Shown here piece after piece: positions 30,451-41,132 of a stretch of 64,000 nucleotides of DNA. The notes under the pieces were generated by a model, which did no database searches, was not told the origin of the DNA, and worked only from the letters and a program-made list of their open reading frames with translations. Source of the stretch: Paracoccaceae bacterium (GTDB taxonomy: Bacteria > Pseudomonadota > Alphaproteobacteria > Rhodobacterales > Rhodobacteraceae); the NCBI GenBank assembly GCA_028875855.1, contig JAGWVA010000010.1:1-64000 (forward strand). The letters are read 5' to 3'. The position numbers and the translations under genes were made by a program. How positions within the stretch are numbered: the first letter of the stretch is position 1; each line of letters begins with the position of its first letter.

Positions 30451-31755
30451 CTAGAGGAAGCGGTTCCAGAGGTTCTCCAGACGCTCCTGCCGGCCGGACT
30501 TCGGCTGCGGATTCAGCCCCTCGGCCAGCACCCGCTTCGCGATCCCGTCCAGCGTGCCGCTTTTCAGCATCTCCTGCGCCGCGGGCGTTTCCCAGCCGGC
30601 ATAGCGGGCCTTGCGGGCGGCTTCCAGCGATCCGTCCTCCAGAAGCGCCGCCGCTGCCTTCAGGCCGCGCGCGCAGACGTCCATCGCTCCGACATGCGAC
30701 AGGATCAGATCCTCGGGGTCGAGGCTCTGACGCCGGATGCGGGCGTCGAAATTCGTGCCGCCGGTGGTGAAGCCGCCGGCCTTCAGGATCTCGTAATAGG
30801 CCATCGCCACTTCCGGCACGTTGTTCGGGAACTGGTCGGTGTCCCAGCCGGACTGGTAGTCGTTCCGGTTCATGTCGATGGAGCCGAAGATGCCAAGGCT
30901 GGCCGCCGTCGCGATCTCGTGTTCGAAGGAATGGCCGGCAAGGATCGCGTGGCCCTGCTCGATGTTCACCTTGATCTCGTTTTCCAGCCCGTAGCGCCGC
31001 AGGAAACCATAGACCGTGGCGACATCATAATCATACTGGTGCTTGCTGGGCTCCTGCGGCTTCGGCTCGATCAGGATCGTGCCGGAAAAGCCGATCTTGT
31101 GCTTGTAGTCCACGACCATGTGCAGGAAGCGGGCCATGTGATCGGCCTCAGCCTTCAGGTCGGTGTTCAGGAGCGTCTCATACCCTTCGCGTCCGCCCCA
31201 CAGGACGTAGTTCGCCCCGCCCAGCTTGTGGGTCGCGTCCATGCAGGTCTTCACCGTCGCCGCGGCAAAGGCGAAGATGTCCGGGTCGGGGTTCGTCGCC
31301 GCGCCCGCCATGTAGCGGCGGTTGGTAAAGAGGTTCGCCGTCCCCCACAGAAGCTTCGTCTTCGACGTCTCCATCTTGGCGGCGAAGTAATCCACGATCT
31401 CTTCAAGGTTGCGGGTGTTCTCGGCGAAGTCCTTCCCTTCCGGACGCACGTCGGCATCGTGGAAGCAGAAGAAGGGCGCGTTCAGGATGTCGAACATCTC
31501 GAAGGCCACGTCGGCCTTCAGCTTGGCAAGCGCCATGCTGTCGCCGAACCAGGACCGCTCGAAGGTCTGGCCGCCAAAGGGATCGCCGCCCTGATAGGCA
31601 AAGCTGTGCCAATAGGCCACGGCAAAGCGCAGGTGATCCTCCATCCGCTTGCCCATCACCACCTCGTCGGGGTTGTAGTGATGGAAGGCGAAGTCGTTCG
31701 TGCTGTCCGGGCCCTCGAAGCGGATGGCGGGGATGCCCTTGAAATAGTCGGTCAT
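30451..31755 (-). CDS. xylA: Xylose isomerase
   Basis: [69 protein letters not shown]...[12 protein letters not shown]...[28 protein letters not shown]. Confidence 0.97.
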   Translation of the reverse strand: MTDYFKGIPAIRFEGPDSTNDFAFHHYNPDEVVMGKRMEDHLRFAVAYWHSFAYQGGDPFGGQTFERSWFGDSMALAKLKADVAFEMFDILNAPFFCFHDADVRPEGKDFAENTRNLEEIVDYFAAKMETSKTKLLWGTANLFTNRRYMAGAATNPDPDIFAFAAATVKTCMDATHKLGGANYVLWGGREGYETLLNTDLKAEADHMARFLHMVVDYKHKIGFSGTILIEPKPQEPSKHQYDYDVATVYGFLRRYGLENEIKVNIEQGHAILAGHSFEHEIATAASLGIFGSIDMNRNDYQSGWDTDQFPNNVPEVAMAYYEILKAGGFTTGGTNFDARIRRQSLDPEDLILSHVGAMDVCARGLKAAAALLEDGSLEAARKARYAGWETPAAQEMLKSGTLDGIAKRVLAEGLNPQPKSGRQERLENLWNRFL

Positions 31756-31763
31756 TTTCGTCC

Positions 31764-33205
<1,442 letters not shown>

Positions 33206-33209
<4 letters not shown>

Positions 33210-33955
33210 GCCGCCTTTTCGGGGTTCTTGCCGAGAATGATCATGCCCAGCAGGTCATCCTCGGTCACGTCCTTCACATTCACCGTCCCGACAAGCTGGC
33301 CGTTCTTCATGACGCTGGCCCGGTCGCAAAGCTGCATGACGGAATGGATGTCGTGGTCGATCAGGAAGATGCCGAGACCCTGCCGCTTCAGCTCCTGGAT
33401 CAGGTCGGCCACCATCTGCGTTTCATGCGGCCCAAGCGCGGCGGTCGGCTCGTCCATGATCAGGATCTTGGCGTTGAACAGGATCGCCCGCGCAATGGCG
33501 ACCGACTGGCGCTGGCCGCCCGACAGCGACGCCGCCGGTTCCTTGAAGCGTTTGAAGTTGGGGTTGAGCCGCGCCATCACCTTGCGCGCCTCGGCCTCCA
33601 TCGCCACGTCGTCCAGCGTGCCCCAGGGCGTCATCAGTTCCCGCCCAAGAAACAGGTTGGCCGCCGCATCCACGTTGTCGGCCAGCGCGAGCGCCTGATA
33701 GATCGTCTCGATCCCGTAGGCCTTGGCATCGCGCGGATTGGAAATCTGCGCCTCGCTTCCATTGATGAAGATCTGACCCGAGTCGCGGCGATAGGCGCCC
33801 GACAGGATCTTGATCAGCGTCGATTTGCCCGCGCCGTTGTGGCCCAGAAGGCCCACGACTTCTCCGGGGTAGAGGTCGATCGAGACATCGTCCACGGCCT
33901 TGATGCCGCCGAACGACACCGAGATGTTGCGCATTTCAACCAGGGGTGCGTTCAT
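33206..33955 (-). CDS. xylG: Sugar ABC transporter ATP-binding protein (single nucleotide-binding domain)
   Basis: Walker [25 protein letters not shown] signature; in xyl operon. Confidence 0.9.
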
Positions 33956-33965
33956 GATCTCCTCC

Positions 33966-35378
33966 TCACTTCACGCGGCGGCGGTAGAACTGGTCCACGA
34001 AGACCGCAAGGACCAGCACGGTGCCGACGACGATGTTCTGGAACGCGGCCGGCAGGTTCAGAAGCTGCATCCCGGACTGGATGGACTGCATGGTCAGCGC
34101 ACCCAGCATGGCCCCGTAAACCGTGCCGACGCCGCCGGCCAGCGACGTGCCGCCGATGACGGCCGCCGCGATGACGTAAAGTTCGTTCGACTGGCCCAGC
34201 GAGTTGGTCGCCGCATCCAGACGGGCAGAGGCGATGATCGACGACAGGCCGGTCAGGAAGCCCATCAGCGCAAAGACCTTCACGGTCACCATTCGGGTGT
34301 TGATGCCCGCCAGTTCGGCCGCTTCTGGGTTGCCGCCGATCGCATAGACATAGCGCCCGAACTTCGTCCGGCTGGCAACGAAGGTCATCGCGGCGCCGAC
34401 CACCACCGTGATCAGCACGGGCACGGCATAGCCGGTGTAGTAGATCAGCCCGTCCACGCAGCGCACGACCTGACCGCCCGCCATGCAGATGGCGTTGCCG
34501 TTCCGGTCCGAGACGCCGGCAGGGATCGTGACGTGATGAGCGATCGCGTAGTCCTTGATGAGCATGAACGGCCAGGGGTAGGAGTTCACCACCTTGGTCA
34601 GACCCAGCACAATGGCGCTGCCGGTCGCGGCAAGGAAGACCTCGGCCCAGACCGGACGCAGCGGGAACTTGAACTTCTGGCGCTGACGGCGGCTGTTGAG
34701 GATGCCCAGAACGATCAGAACGCAGGTGGCAAGAGCCAGCAGCCAGCTCCAGGTCGGGCCAAGCCAGGCCTGCGGCACGCCGCCGCCGATGATCGAATAG
34801 GTCCGGTCCATCGGGGCGATGGTCACGCCGCTGGCCAGCAGGAAGGCGACGCCGCTATAGGCGATCAGGCCGCCCAGCGTCACGATGAAGGAGGGGATCT
34901 GAAGATAGGCCGTCAGGAACCCGTTGAACGCGCCGACCGCCGCACCAAGCAGCAGACAGGTCGCAACCGCGGCGATCCAGATGATGGGATGGCCGACGCC
35001 CAGCCAGGGCCCGAGCTCGAAGACCTGCACCACGGCGCCGGCAACGGCCACCATGCTCAGCATCGAGCCGACCGACAGGTCGATCTGGCGCATGACGATG
35101 ACAAGCACCATGCCCGTCGTCATCACGGCGATCGACGAGGTCTGCACAAGAAGGGTCCAGATGTTGCGCGGCGTCAGGAAAGATCCGCCGAACAGCCCGC
35201 TGTTCGGGATCTTGAGCCCGCTGGCAATATCGAAGCCGCACCAGATCACCAGCAATGCACCGACCATGCCGAGGACACGGACATCAAGCTCCGTCGCCCG
35301 CAGAAAGCGTGTCAACATGCCTTCGCCGCGGACCTCGGACGCCTTCGTTGTTTTGCTATCCTTCATCTTCTTCCCCAC
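33966..35378 (-). CDS. xylH: Sugar ABC transporter permease
   Basis: BPD_transp_2-type: [23 protein letters not shown]...[23 protein letters not shown]...[23 protein letters not shown]. Confidence 0.92.
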   Translation of the reverse strand: MGKKMKDSKTTKASEVRGEGMLTRFLRATELDVRVLGMVGALLVIWCGFDIASGLKIPNSGLFGGSFLTPRNIWTLLVQTSSIAVMTTGMVLVIVMRQIDLSVGSMLSMVAVAGAVVQVFELGPWLGVGHPIIWIAAVATCLLLGAAVGAFNGFLTAYLQIPSFIVTLGGLIAYSGVAFLLASGVTIAPMDRTYSIIGGGVPQAWLGPTWSWLLALATCVLIVLGILNSRRQRQKFKFPLRPVWAEVFLAATGSAIVLGLTKVVNSYPWPFMLIKDYAIAHHVTIPAGVSDRNGNAICMAGGQVVRCVDGLIYYTGYAVPVLITVVVGAAMTFVASRTKFGRYVYAIGGNPEAAELAGINTRMVTVKVFALMGFLTGLSSIIASARLDAATNSLGQSNELYVIAAAVIGGTSLAGGVGTVYGAMLGALTMQSIQSGMQLLNLPAAFQNIVVGTVLVLAVFVDQFYRRRVK

Positions 35379-35438
35379 CCATAGGGCTCTACGCCACGGG
35401 ATGACCGCTGGCGCCGGCTTGTTCGTTTCTTAAGGAAA

Positions 35439-35473
35439 GGGCCGCGCCGCTCCATGAACAAGCAGCGCGGCCC
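35439..35473 (-). terminator. Intercistronic hairpin between xylF and xylH (attenuator/stabiliser)
   Basis: GGGCCGCGC-C-GCT ... AGC-A-GCGCGGCCC, followed on the minus strand by CCTTTCCTTAAG. Confidence 0.6.
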
Positions 35474-35499
35474 AAGCTGTGGTCAGGACGTGGGCGGCC

Positions 35500-36537
35500 T
35501 TACTTGCAGGCAGCCACAGAGCCCGCCGGCACACCGGCGCAAACTTCAGCCTTCGTCACCCACTTGGCGTTGATGACGTCGCTCAGGTTGGCCTTGGTGA
35601 TCGGATCGGGCGCCAGCAGGATCGCGTTCATCGGAACGTGATGCTTGCCGTTCTTGAAGGTGGTCACACCCTTCAGCTTGTTCATCGGGGTACCATCGGC
35701 CAGGGCGACGGCAGCTTCGCCGGCGGCCTTGCCAAGGATGCGGCTGTCCTTCCAGATCGACACGAGCTGGGTGCCAAGCGCGACGCGGTTCAGCGCAGCC
35801 TTGTCACCATCCTGGCCGGTCACCGGAACCTGGCCGGCAAGACCCTGCGCGGTCAGAGCCGCGACAACGCCCGAGGCCATGCCGTCGTTTTCGGAAATGA
35901 CAGCGTCAACCTTGTTGTTGTTCGCGGTCAGGCACTGTTCCATTTCCTTCTGCGCGTTGTTCGGCTTCCAGCCATCGGTGAACGTGTCGCAGACGACCTT
36001 GATCTTGCCCGACTTGATCGACGGAGCCAGGACTTCCTGGATGCCGCTGAACAGGAAGGTGGCGTTCGGGTCACCCTTGTCGCCCTTGATGAAGGCGAAG
36101 TTGCCCTTCGACACGCCCTTCTCGAGCATCGTCTTGGCCATCAGGCGGCCGACGCCGACGTTGTCGAAGCTCATGTAGAGCGCGCTCGGGTCTTCGAACT
36201 GCACGTCATACGAGATCGCCTTGATCCCGGCGTCGTTGATCGCCTTGATCGAGGGAAGGATGGCGTCCGAATCGTAGGGCACGACGATGATGACGTCGGG
36301 CTTCTGCGCGATCAGGCCTTCGATGTCCGCGGCCTGCTTCTGGGCCGAGTTCTGGGCATCGGTCGAGATGTATTTGTCGCCGGCGGCTTCGACCACGGCC
36401 TTGATCGCCGCTTCGTCGGTCTTCCAACGCTCTTCCTGGAAGGTCTTCCAGGACACGGCAATCAGTTTGCCCTTCGCCAGGGCATAATGAGACGTGGCCG
36501 CCAACATCAGGGCAGCCAGAGTGAGCGCTTTGCGCAT
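35500..36537 (-). CDS. xylF: Xylose ABC transporter substrate-binding protein
   Basis: MRKALTLAALMLAATSHYALAKGKLIAVSWKTFQEERWKTDEAAIKAVVEAAGDKYISTDAQNSAQKQAADIEGLIAQKPDVIIVVPYDSDAILPSIKAINDAGIKAISYD. Confidence 0.94.
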   Translation of the reverse strand: MRKALTLAALMLAATSHYALAKGKLIAVSWKTFQEERWKTDEAAIKAVVEAAGDKYISTDAQNSAQKQAADIEGLIAQKPDVIIVVPYDSDAILPSIKAINDAGIKAISYDVQFEDPSALYMSFDNVGVGRLMAKTMLEKGVSKGNFAFIKGDKGDPNATFLFSGIQEVLAPSIKSGKIKVVCDTFTDGWKPNNAQKEMEQCLTANNNKVDAVISENDGMASGVVAALTAQGLAGQVPVTGQDGDKAALNRVALGTQLVSIWKDSRILGKAAGEAAVALADGTPMNKLKGVTTFKNGKHHVPMNAILLAPDPITKANLSDVINAKWVTKAEVCAGVPAGSVAACK

Positions 36538-36619
36538 CAGTTTCCTCCCATGCAATACGCGTCCGCAAGAAGCGGCCGCCCCGGCGGATTCGCCAGGACA
36601 GCTTCAAGTTGCCACAATA

Positions 36620-36636
36620 ATTTTAGTTGTCAAAAT
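36620..36636. promoter_or_regulatory. Candidate ROK-family (XylR) operator
   Basis: Inverted repeat ATTTT-AGTTGTC-AAAAT in an AT-rich patch of the divergent xylF/ROK-regulator intergenic region. Confidence 0.45.
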
Positions 36637-36753
36637 AAAAATCATCGGTGAAGCTCTGTGAGCCAATGTGAATGCCTGTCAGGACGCCGCAATGCGGCAT
36701 TTTTGTGAGGATGTGGTAAGCTTTCTGCAATGTTTTCTTCGGTAGCCAAATAA

Positions 36754-38037
36754 ATGCCAGCGAAAGCGGGCCCTAACAGCGCAGATCGCGCCGCAGCGCC
36801 GACAGGCGTCGGGCCGTTGATTCCGCCGCTTTCGGACACGCTGCGGCCCCTGCGCCAGCAGGTGTTCGAGCAGATTCGCGCCGCAGGCCTCATTCCGCGT
36901 GTCCATGTCGCCAAGGATCTTGGCGTCAGCCCGGCCTCGGTCACCACGATCACCTCGGAACTGATCGAGGCCGGCCTGATCGAAGAGGCCGCGGCCCCGC
37001 GCGACAGCGAAACAAGCCGCGGCCGCCCGGCCGTGTCGCTGCGCGTGCGCCCCGATGCGCATCGGGTGGCGGGCATGAAGCTGTCGGACCGCGAGCATAC
37101 CGCCGTCGTCGTCGATTTCTCCGGCCAGCTCATCGCCAGCGAGGCGATCGCCCGCACGCCCGGCGCGATGGACCTGAACACCCTGCTCGACGCCTCGGAA
37201 ATCCTGCTGGACCGGGTCTGCGCCAAGGCGGGTATCTCCCGTCACGACCTGAGCGCCGTCGGTCTTGGCGTGCCGGGGTTCGTCGATCGTTCGGGCGGCG
37301 TCGCGCTCTGGTCGCCCGTGCTTCTGGACCGCCGCGTTCCGCTGGGCCCCGCCGCCGCCGCGCGCTTTGGCCTGCCGGTGCATGTGGACAACGACGCCAA
37401 CCTCGTGACCCTGGCCGAGCTCTGGTTCGGCGTCGGGCGCAAGCTGTCGGATTTTGCCGTGGTGACGATCGAACATGGCGTGGGGATGGGTCTTGTCCTG
37501 AACCACCGCATCTATCGCGGCGCGCAGGGTCTTGGGATGGAGCTTGGCCACACCAAGGTGCAACTGGACGGGGCGCTTTGCCGCTGCGGGCAGCGCGGCT
37601 GTCTCGAGGCCTACATCGCCGACTATGCGCTGGTCCGCGAGGCGACCACGGCGCTGAACTGGACCTACAAGGAAAGCCGCAGCGTGGGCGTGCTTCTGGA
37701 AAGCCTTTACGATCACGCCAAGGCTGGCAACACGGCCGCCCGGTCGATCTTCCGCCGCGCGGGCCGGTATCTGGCCGTCGGTCTGGCCAATGTCGTGAAC
37801 CTGTTCGACCCCGAGCTTATCATCCTGTCCGGCGACCGGATGCGCTATGACTACCTGTATGCCGCCGATACGCTGGCGGAGATGGAGGCCCTCATGCTCA
37901 ACACCGGCCGCAAGGGCCCGAAGATCGAGATCCACGCCTGGGGCGACCTGCTCTGGGCCCATGGCGCCGCGGCGCTGGCGCTTTCGGCGGTGACGGAAGA
38001 CCTGCTGGTTCCCGCCCGCGACATGGCCGCGCAATGA
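36754..38037 (+). CDS. xylR: ROK-family transcriptional regulator, probable xylose repressor
   Basis: N-terminal HTH (RVHVAKDLGVSPASVTTITSELIEAGLIEE), ROK signature (GMELGHTKVQLDGALCRCGQRGCLEAYIADYAL); divergent to xylFHGBA. Confidence 0.9.
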   Translation: MPAKAGPNSADRAAAPTGVGPLIPPLSDTLRPLRQQVFEQIRAAGLIPRVHVAKDLGVSPASVTTITSELIEAGLIEEAAAPRDSETSRGRPAVSLRVRPDAHRVAGMKLSDREHTAVVVDFSGQLIASEAIARTPGAMDLNTLLDASEILLDRVCAKAGISRHDLSAVGLGVPGFVDRSGGVALWSPVLLDRRVPLGPAAAARFGLPVHVDNDANLVTLAELWFGVGRKLSDFAVVTIEHGVGMGLVLNHRIYRGAQGLGMELGHTKVQLDGALCRCGQRGCLEAYIADYALVREATTALNWTYKESRSVGVLLESLYDHAKAGNTAARSIFRRAGRYLAVGLANVVNLFDPELIILSGDRMRYDYLYAADTLAEMEALMLNTGRKGPKIEIHAWGDLLWAHGAAALALSAVTEDLLVPARDMAAQ

Positions 38038-39614
38038 AGGCCGCGGCGCTTCTCTGGCTGGCCTCGGCGCTGCCCGGCCTTGCCCTGCCCGCACCGGCGG
38101 CCAATGCGCCGCTCGATCCGCATTTCATCGACCGCGCGGCGGAATTGCCCGCCAAGCAGGTCTATTCCGGCGGTTGGGCGCATTTCGTCGGCGGTGGCGT
38201 GGCGGTCATGGACTGCAACCATTCGGGCTATCCGTCGATGTATGTCGCGGGCGGCTCCGGCCCCTCGCGGCTCTACATCAACACCACATCCAGCCCCGGC
38301 GCGCCGATCACCTTCAAGCTGGGCCAGATCCCCGCGCTGACCGATGTCACCGGCGCCTATCCGATCGACATCAACGGCGACGGCTGGGCGGACCTCTTCG
38401 TGATGCGCGCGGGCGGCAATGTCATCCTGAAGGGCGGGCCGGACTGCACCTTCACCGACGTGACGAAGGAATGGGGCCTCGACCCCGGAGACAAGTGGAC
38501 CACGGCCTTTTCCGCCACATGGGAAAAGGGACAAAGCTGGCCCACGCTCGCCATCGGCAACTACGTGGACCGCAAGAACCCCAACGGCCCGTTCGAAGCC
38601 TGCGACGTGAATTACCTCGTCCGGCCCAAGGGGCGGGAGTTCGGGCCGAAACTGGCGTTGAAGCCCGGGTTCTGCAGCCTGTCGATGCTGATCTCCGACT
38701 GGCGCCGCAACGGCGAACGGACGCTGCGCATCGCAAACGACCGCCAGTATTACGTGAGCGGCGGTTACGAGCAGATGTGGCACCTGACCCCCCCGCACGA
38801 ATTCACCGCGGCCGAGGGCTGGCCCAAGGTCTCGCTCTGGGGGATGGGGATCGCAAGCGCCGACCTGAAGGGCACGGGTTATCCCGACATCATGACGACG
38901 TCGATGGGCGACCAGCTCTTGCAGCTGAACAACAAGGGCAAGCTCAGCCCCGCGCCCTATTCGATCGGCACCTATTCCCAGCGCCCCTACAAGGGTGACG
39001 ACGGCCGCCCCTCGACGGGCTGGCACGCGGAATTCGCCGATGTGAACAACGACGGCCTGATGGACCTGTTCATCGCCAAGGGCAACGTGGACGAGATGCC
39101 GACGAATGCCTACAAGGACCCCAACAACCTTCTGATCCAGAAATCCGACGGAACCTTTGTCGAGCGCGCGGACGCGGCCGGCGTGGGCACCGAGGAACGT
39201 TCGCGCGGGGCGGCGCTGGTCGATCTGAACAACGACGGGCGGCTGGACCTGCTGGTCGTGAATCGCCGCGCCCCGATGGAGGTCTGGCAGAACGACACGC
39301 CCGGCAACAACCACTGGCTTGAGGTGCAGCCGCGCATGGACACGGGCGGCAATGCCTACGCCGTGGGCGCCTGGGTCGATGTCCGCACGCCGTCGAAATT
39401 CCAGGATCAGGAGATCACGATCGGCGGTGGCCACGCCTCGGGCCACCTGACGCCGATCCATTTCGGGTTGGGCGCGGCCAAGACGGTCGAGGTGCGAGTG
39501 ATCTGGCCCGACGGCACCAAGTCCGACTGGACCCCGATCCACGTGGACGGCAAGTGGAGCCTGCGCGCCAAGGGCAAGGCCCTGGTGGTCGGCCCGCTTT
39601 ACGCAGGCGGCTGA
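38034..39614 (+). CDS. Secreted CRTAC1-type protein (FG-GAP/VCBS repeats + ASPIC/UnbV domain)
   Basis: Signal peptide; DINGDGWADLFVMRAGG, DVNNDGLMDLFIAKGN, DLNNDGRLDLLVVNR repeats; C-terminal NHWLEVQPRMDTGGNAYAVGAWVDVRT...VIWPDGTKSDW; ATGA overlap with ROK gene. Confidence 0.88.
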   Translation: MKAAALLWLASALPGLALPAPAANAPLDPHFIDRAAELPAKQVYSGGWAHFVGGGVAVMDCNHSGYPSMYVAGGSGPSRLYINTTSSPGAPITFKLGQIPALTDVTGAYPIDINGDGWADLFVMRAGGNVILKGGPDCTFTDVTKEWGLDPGDKWTTAFSATWEKGQSWPTLAIGNYVDRKNPNGPFEACDVNYLVRPKGREFGPKLALKPGFCSLSMLISDWRRNGERTLRIANDRQYYVSGGYEQMWHLTPPHEFTAAEGWPKVSLWGMGIASADLKGTGYPDIMTTSMGDQLLQLNNKGKLSPAPYSIGTYSQRPYKGDDGRPSTGWHAEFADVNNDGLMDLFIAKGNVDEMPTNAYKDPNNLLIQKSDGTFVERADAAGVGTEERSRGAALVDLNNDGRLDLLVVNRRAPMEVWQNDTPGNNHWLEVQPRMDTGGNAYAVGAWVDVRTPSKFQDQEITIGGGHASGHLTPIHFGLGAAKTVEVRVIWPDGTKSDWTPIHVDGKWSLRAKGKALVVGPLYAGG

Positions 39615-39664
39615 CCGGCACGACGGGACAAGCGCCCGCCCCATGGGGCGGGCCGCACGTCTCC

Positions 39665-41011
39665 CTAGTATTTCACCGGCGTATCGACTGGCAGGCGGCT
39701 CGGCACGCTGGCCGGCACGCCGAGCCGCCCGTCAAGGGCCACGGGATCTTTCAGCGTCTGAAGAAAAGCGTAGATCGCGTTCACATCCGCATCCGACAGC
39801 TTCACCGGCTTCGCCTTTACCTGCGCAAGGATCGCCTTGCGCTCTGCCGGGTCATTCCAGATTTCCCAATCGGGTTTCTCGGCGACATAGCCCTTGGGGA
39901 AGATCGCCTGCGGCTTGTAGGTCTTCGCCCCCGCCACCGGATCGGCGTGGTAACGGATGAACTCCTTCAGATCGACATGCGCACCGGCATGCCCCCACGG
40001 CCCCGTCTCGGTCACGTTGCGCAAGGACGGAGTGCGGAAGGCGTAAAGGTCGGCGGGGTTGTTCGAGACACGGAACCGCCCGATGTCGCGCTGGTTCAGC
40101 TCGAACCGCGGGGTCTTTCCGGGGCCAAGCTGCGGCTCGCCCATCGCGTGGAACTTGTTGTCGGTCTGGAACGGCCCGGAATGGCAAGTGCTGCATTCCC
40201 CCCGGCCATAGAAAAGCTTCATGCCCGCCATCGCCTCGGCCGGCAGGGTGCCCTGATGCCGCAGATACTTGTCGAAGGGGCTGTCGTCCGACCGCCATTC
40301 ATACGAGACGAAAGCCGCGATGGCGTTCGAGATATCGGTGAACGCGATCTGCTTTCCCTGGGCGATGGACGGATAGACCTTTGCGAACATCTCGCGATAG
40401 GCCGGGATCGCCGAGACGCGGGCGGCGATCGCCTCCCATGCGCCGCCCGGACCGGTGATCTGGCCCTTGCGCACCAGCTTGGCGATATCATTCTCGGAAT
40501 CGTTGCCGGCCATCTCGTCCTGCGCCAGCACCGGGAACATGGCCTGTGCCGACAGGACCGAGGCGAAGCCCTTCACCATCGCATCTTCCATGGGCGTGCG
40601 CAGACCGGACGGGCGGGTATGGTCCTCCTCGATCCGGCCGTCGTCGAACATGATCGTGAAGCTCTTGGCGCCCAGATTGAACAGCGCGGGCGCATTGCGC
40701 GCGATCCGCTGCTGGGGGATGTCGGTCTTGCCGGGATGGCGGTCCGGGCCAAGGCCGATGCCGCCTTCGCCGATGTCCAGCGAGACCCCGTCCGACGTCG
40801 CAAGGCGCGGATTGTGGCAGGTGTCGCAGGCGATGTTGCGGTTGCCCGAGATGACGGGATCGTAGAACAGCAATTGCCCCAGCTTCGCCTCGTCAAGGTT
40901 CACCGGACGGTAGTCCTGCGCCGTCACCGGTGCCGGCAGCTTGGGTTCCCCCGCCATCGCCGAAGCAGGCAGCAACGCCGCCGCCAATGCCACGTGCCTG
41001 ATCCGCACCAT
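39665..41011 (-). CDS. Di-haem cytochrome c peroxidase / MauG-family protein
   Basis: Signal peptide; two CXXCH haem motifs (CDTCHNP, CSTCHSG); LGQLLFYDPVISGNRNIACDTCHNP; FRTPSLRNVTETGPWGHAG. Confidence 0.9.
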   Translation of the reverse strand: MVRIRHVALAAALLPASAMAGEPKLPAPVTAQDYRPVNLDEAKLGQLLFYDPVISGNRNIACDTCHNPRLATSDGVSLDIGEGGIGLGPDRHPGKTDIPQQRIARNAPALFNLGAKSFTIMFDDGRIEEDHTRPSGLRTPMEDAMVKGFASVLSAQAMFPVLAQDEMAGNDSENDIAKLVRKGQITGPGGAWEAIAARVSAIPAYREMFAKVYPSIAQGKQIAFTDISNAIAAFVSYEWRSDDSPFDKYLRHQGTLPAEAMAGMKLFYGRGECSTCHSGPFQTDNKFHAMGEPQLGPGKTPRFELNQRDIGRFRVSNNPADLYAFRTPSLRNVTETGPWGHAGAHVDLKEFIRYHADPVAGAKTYKPQAIFPKGYVAEKPDWEIWNDPAERKAILAQVKAKPVKLSDADVNAIYAFLQTLKDPVALDGRLGVPASVPSRLPVDTPVKY

Positions 41012-41132
41012 TCCTGTCCTCCCTTTTTCCAAGATAGAACCATGCAGGCGGGCCGGGGGGAAGAGGGCAACGGCTGTCACGTTGCGGTGATCCGCGCAGC
41101 CGGGGCCATCGGATTGAAGGCCGGGCGATGGC

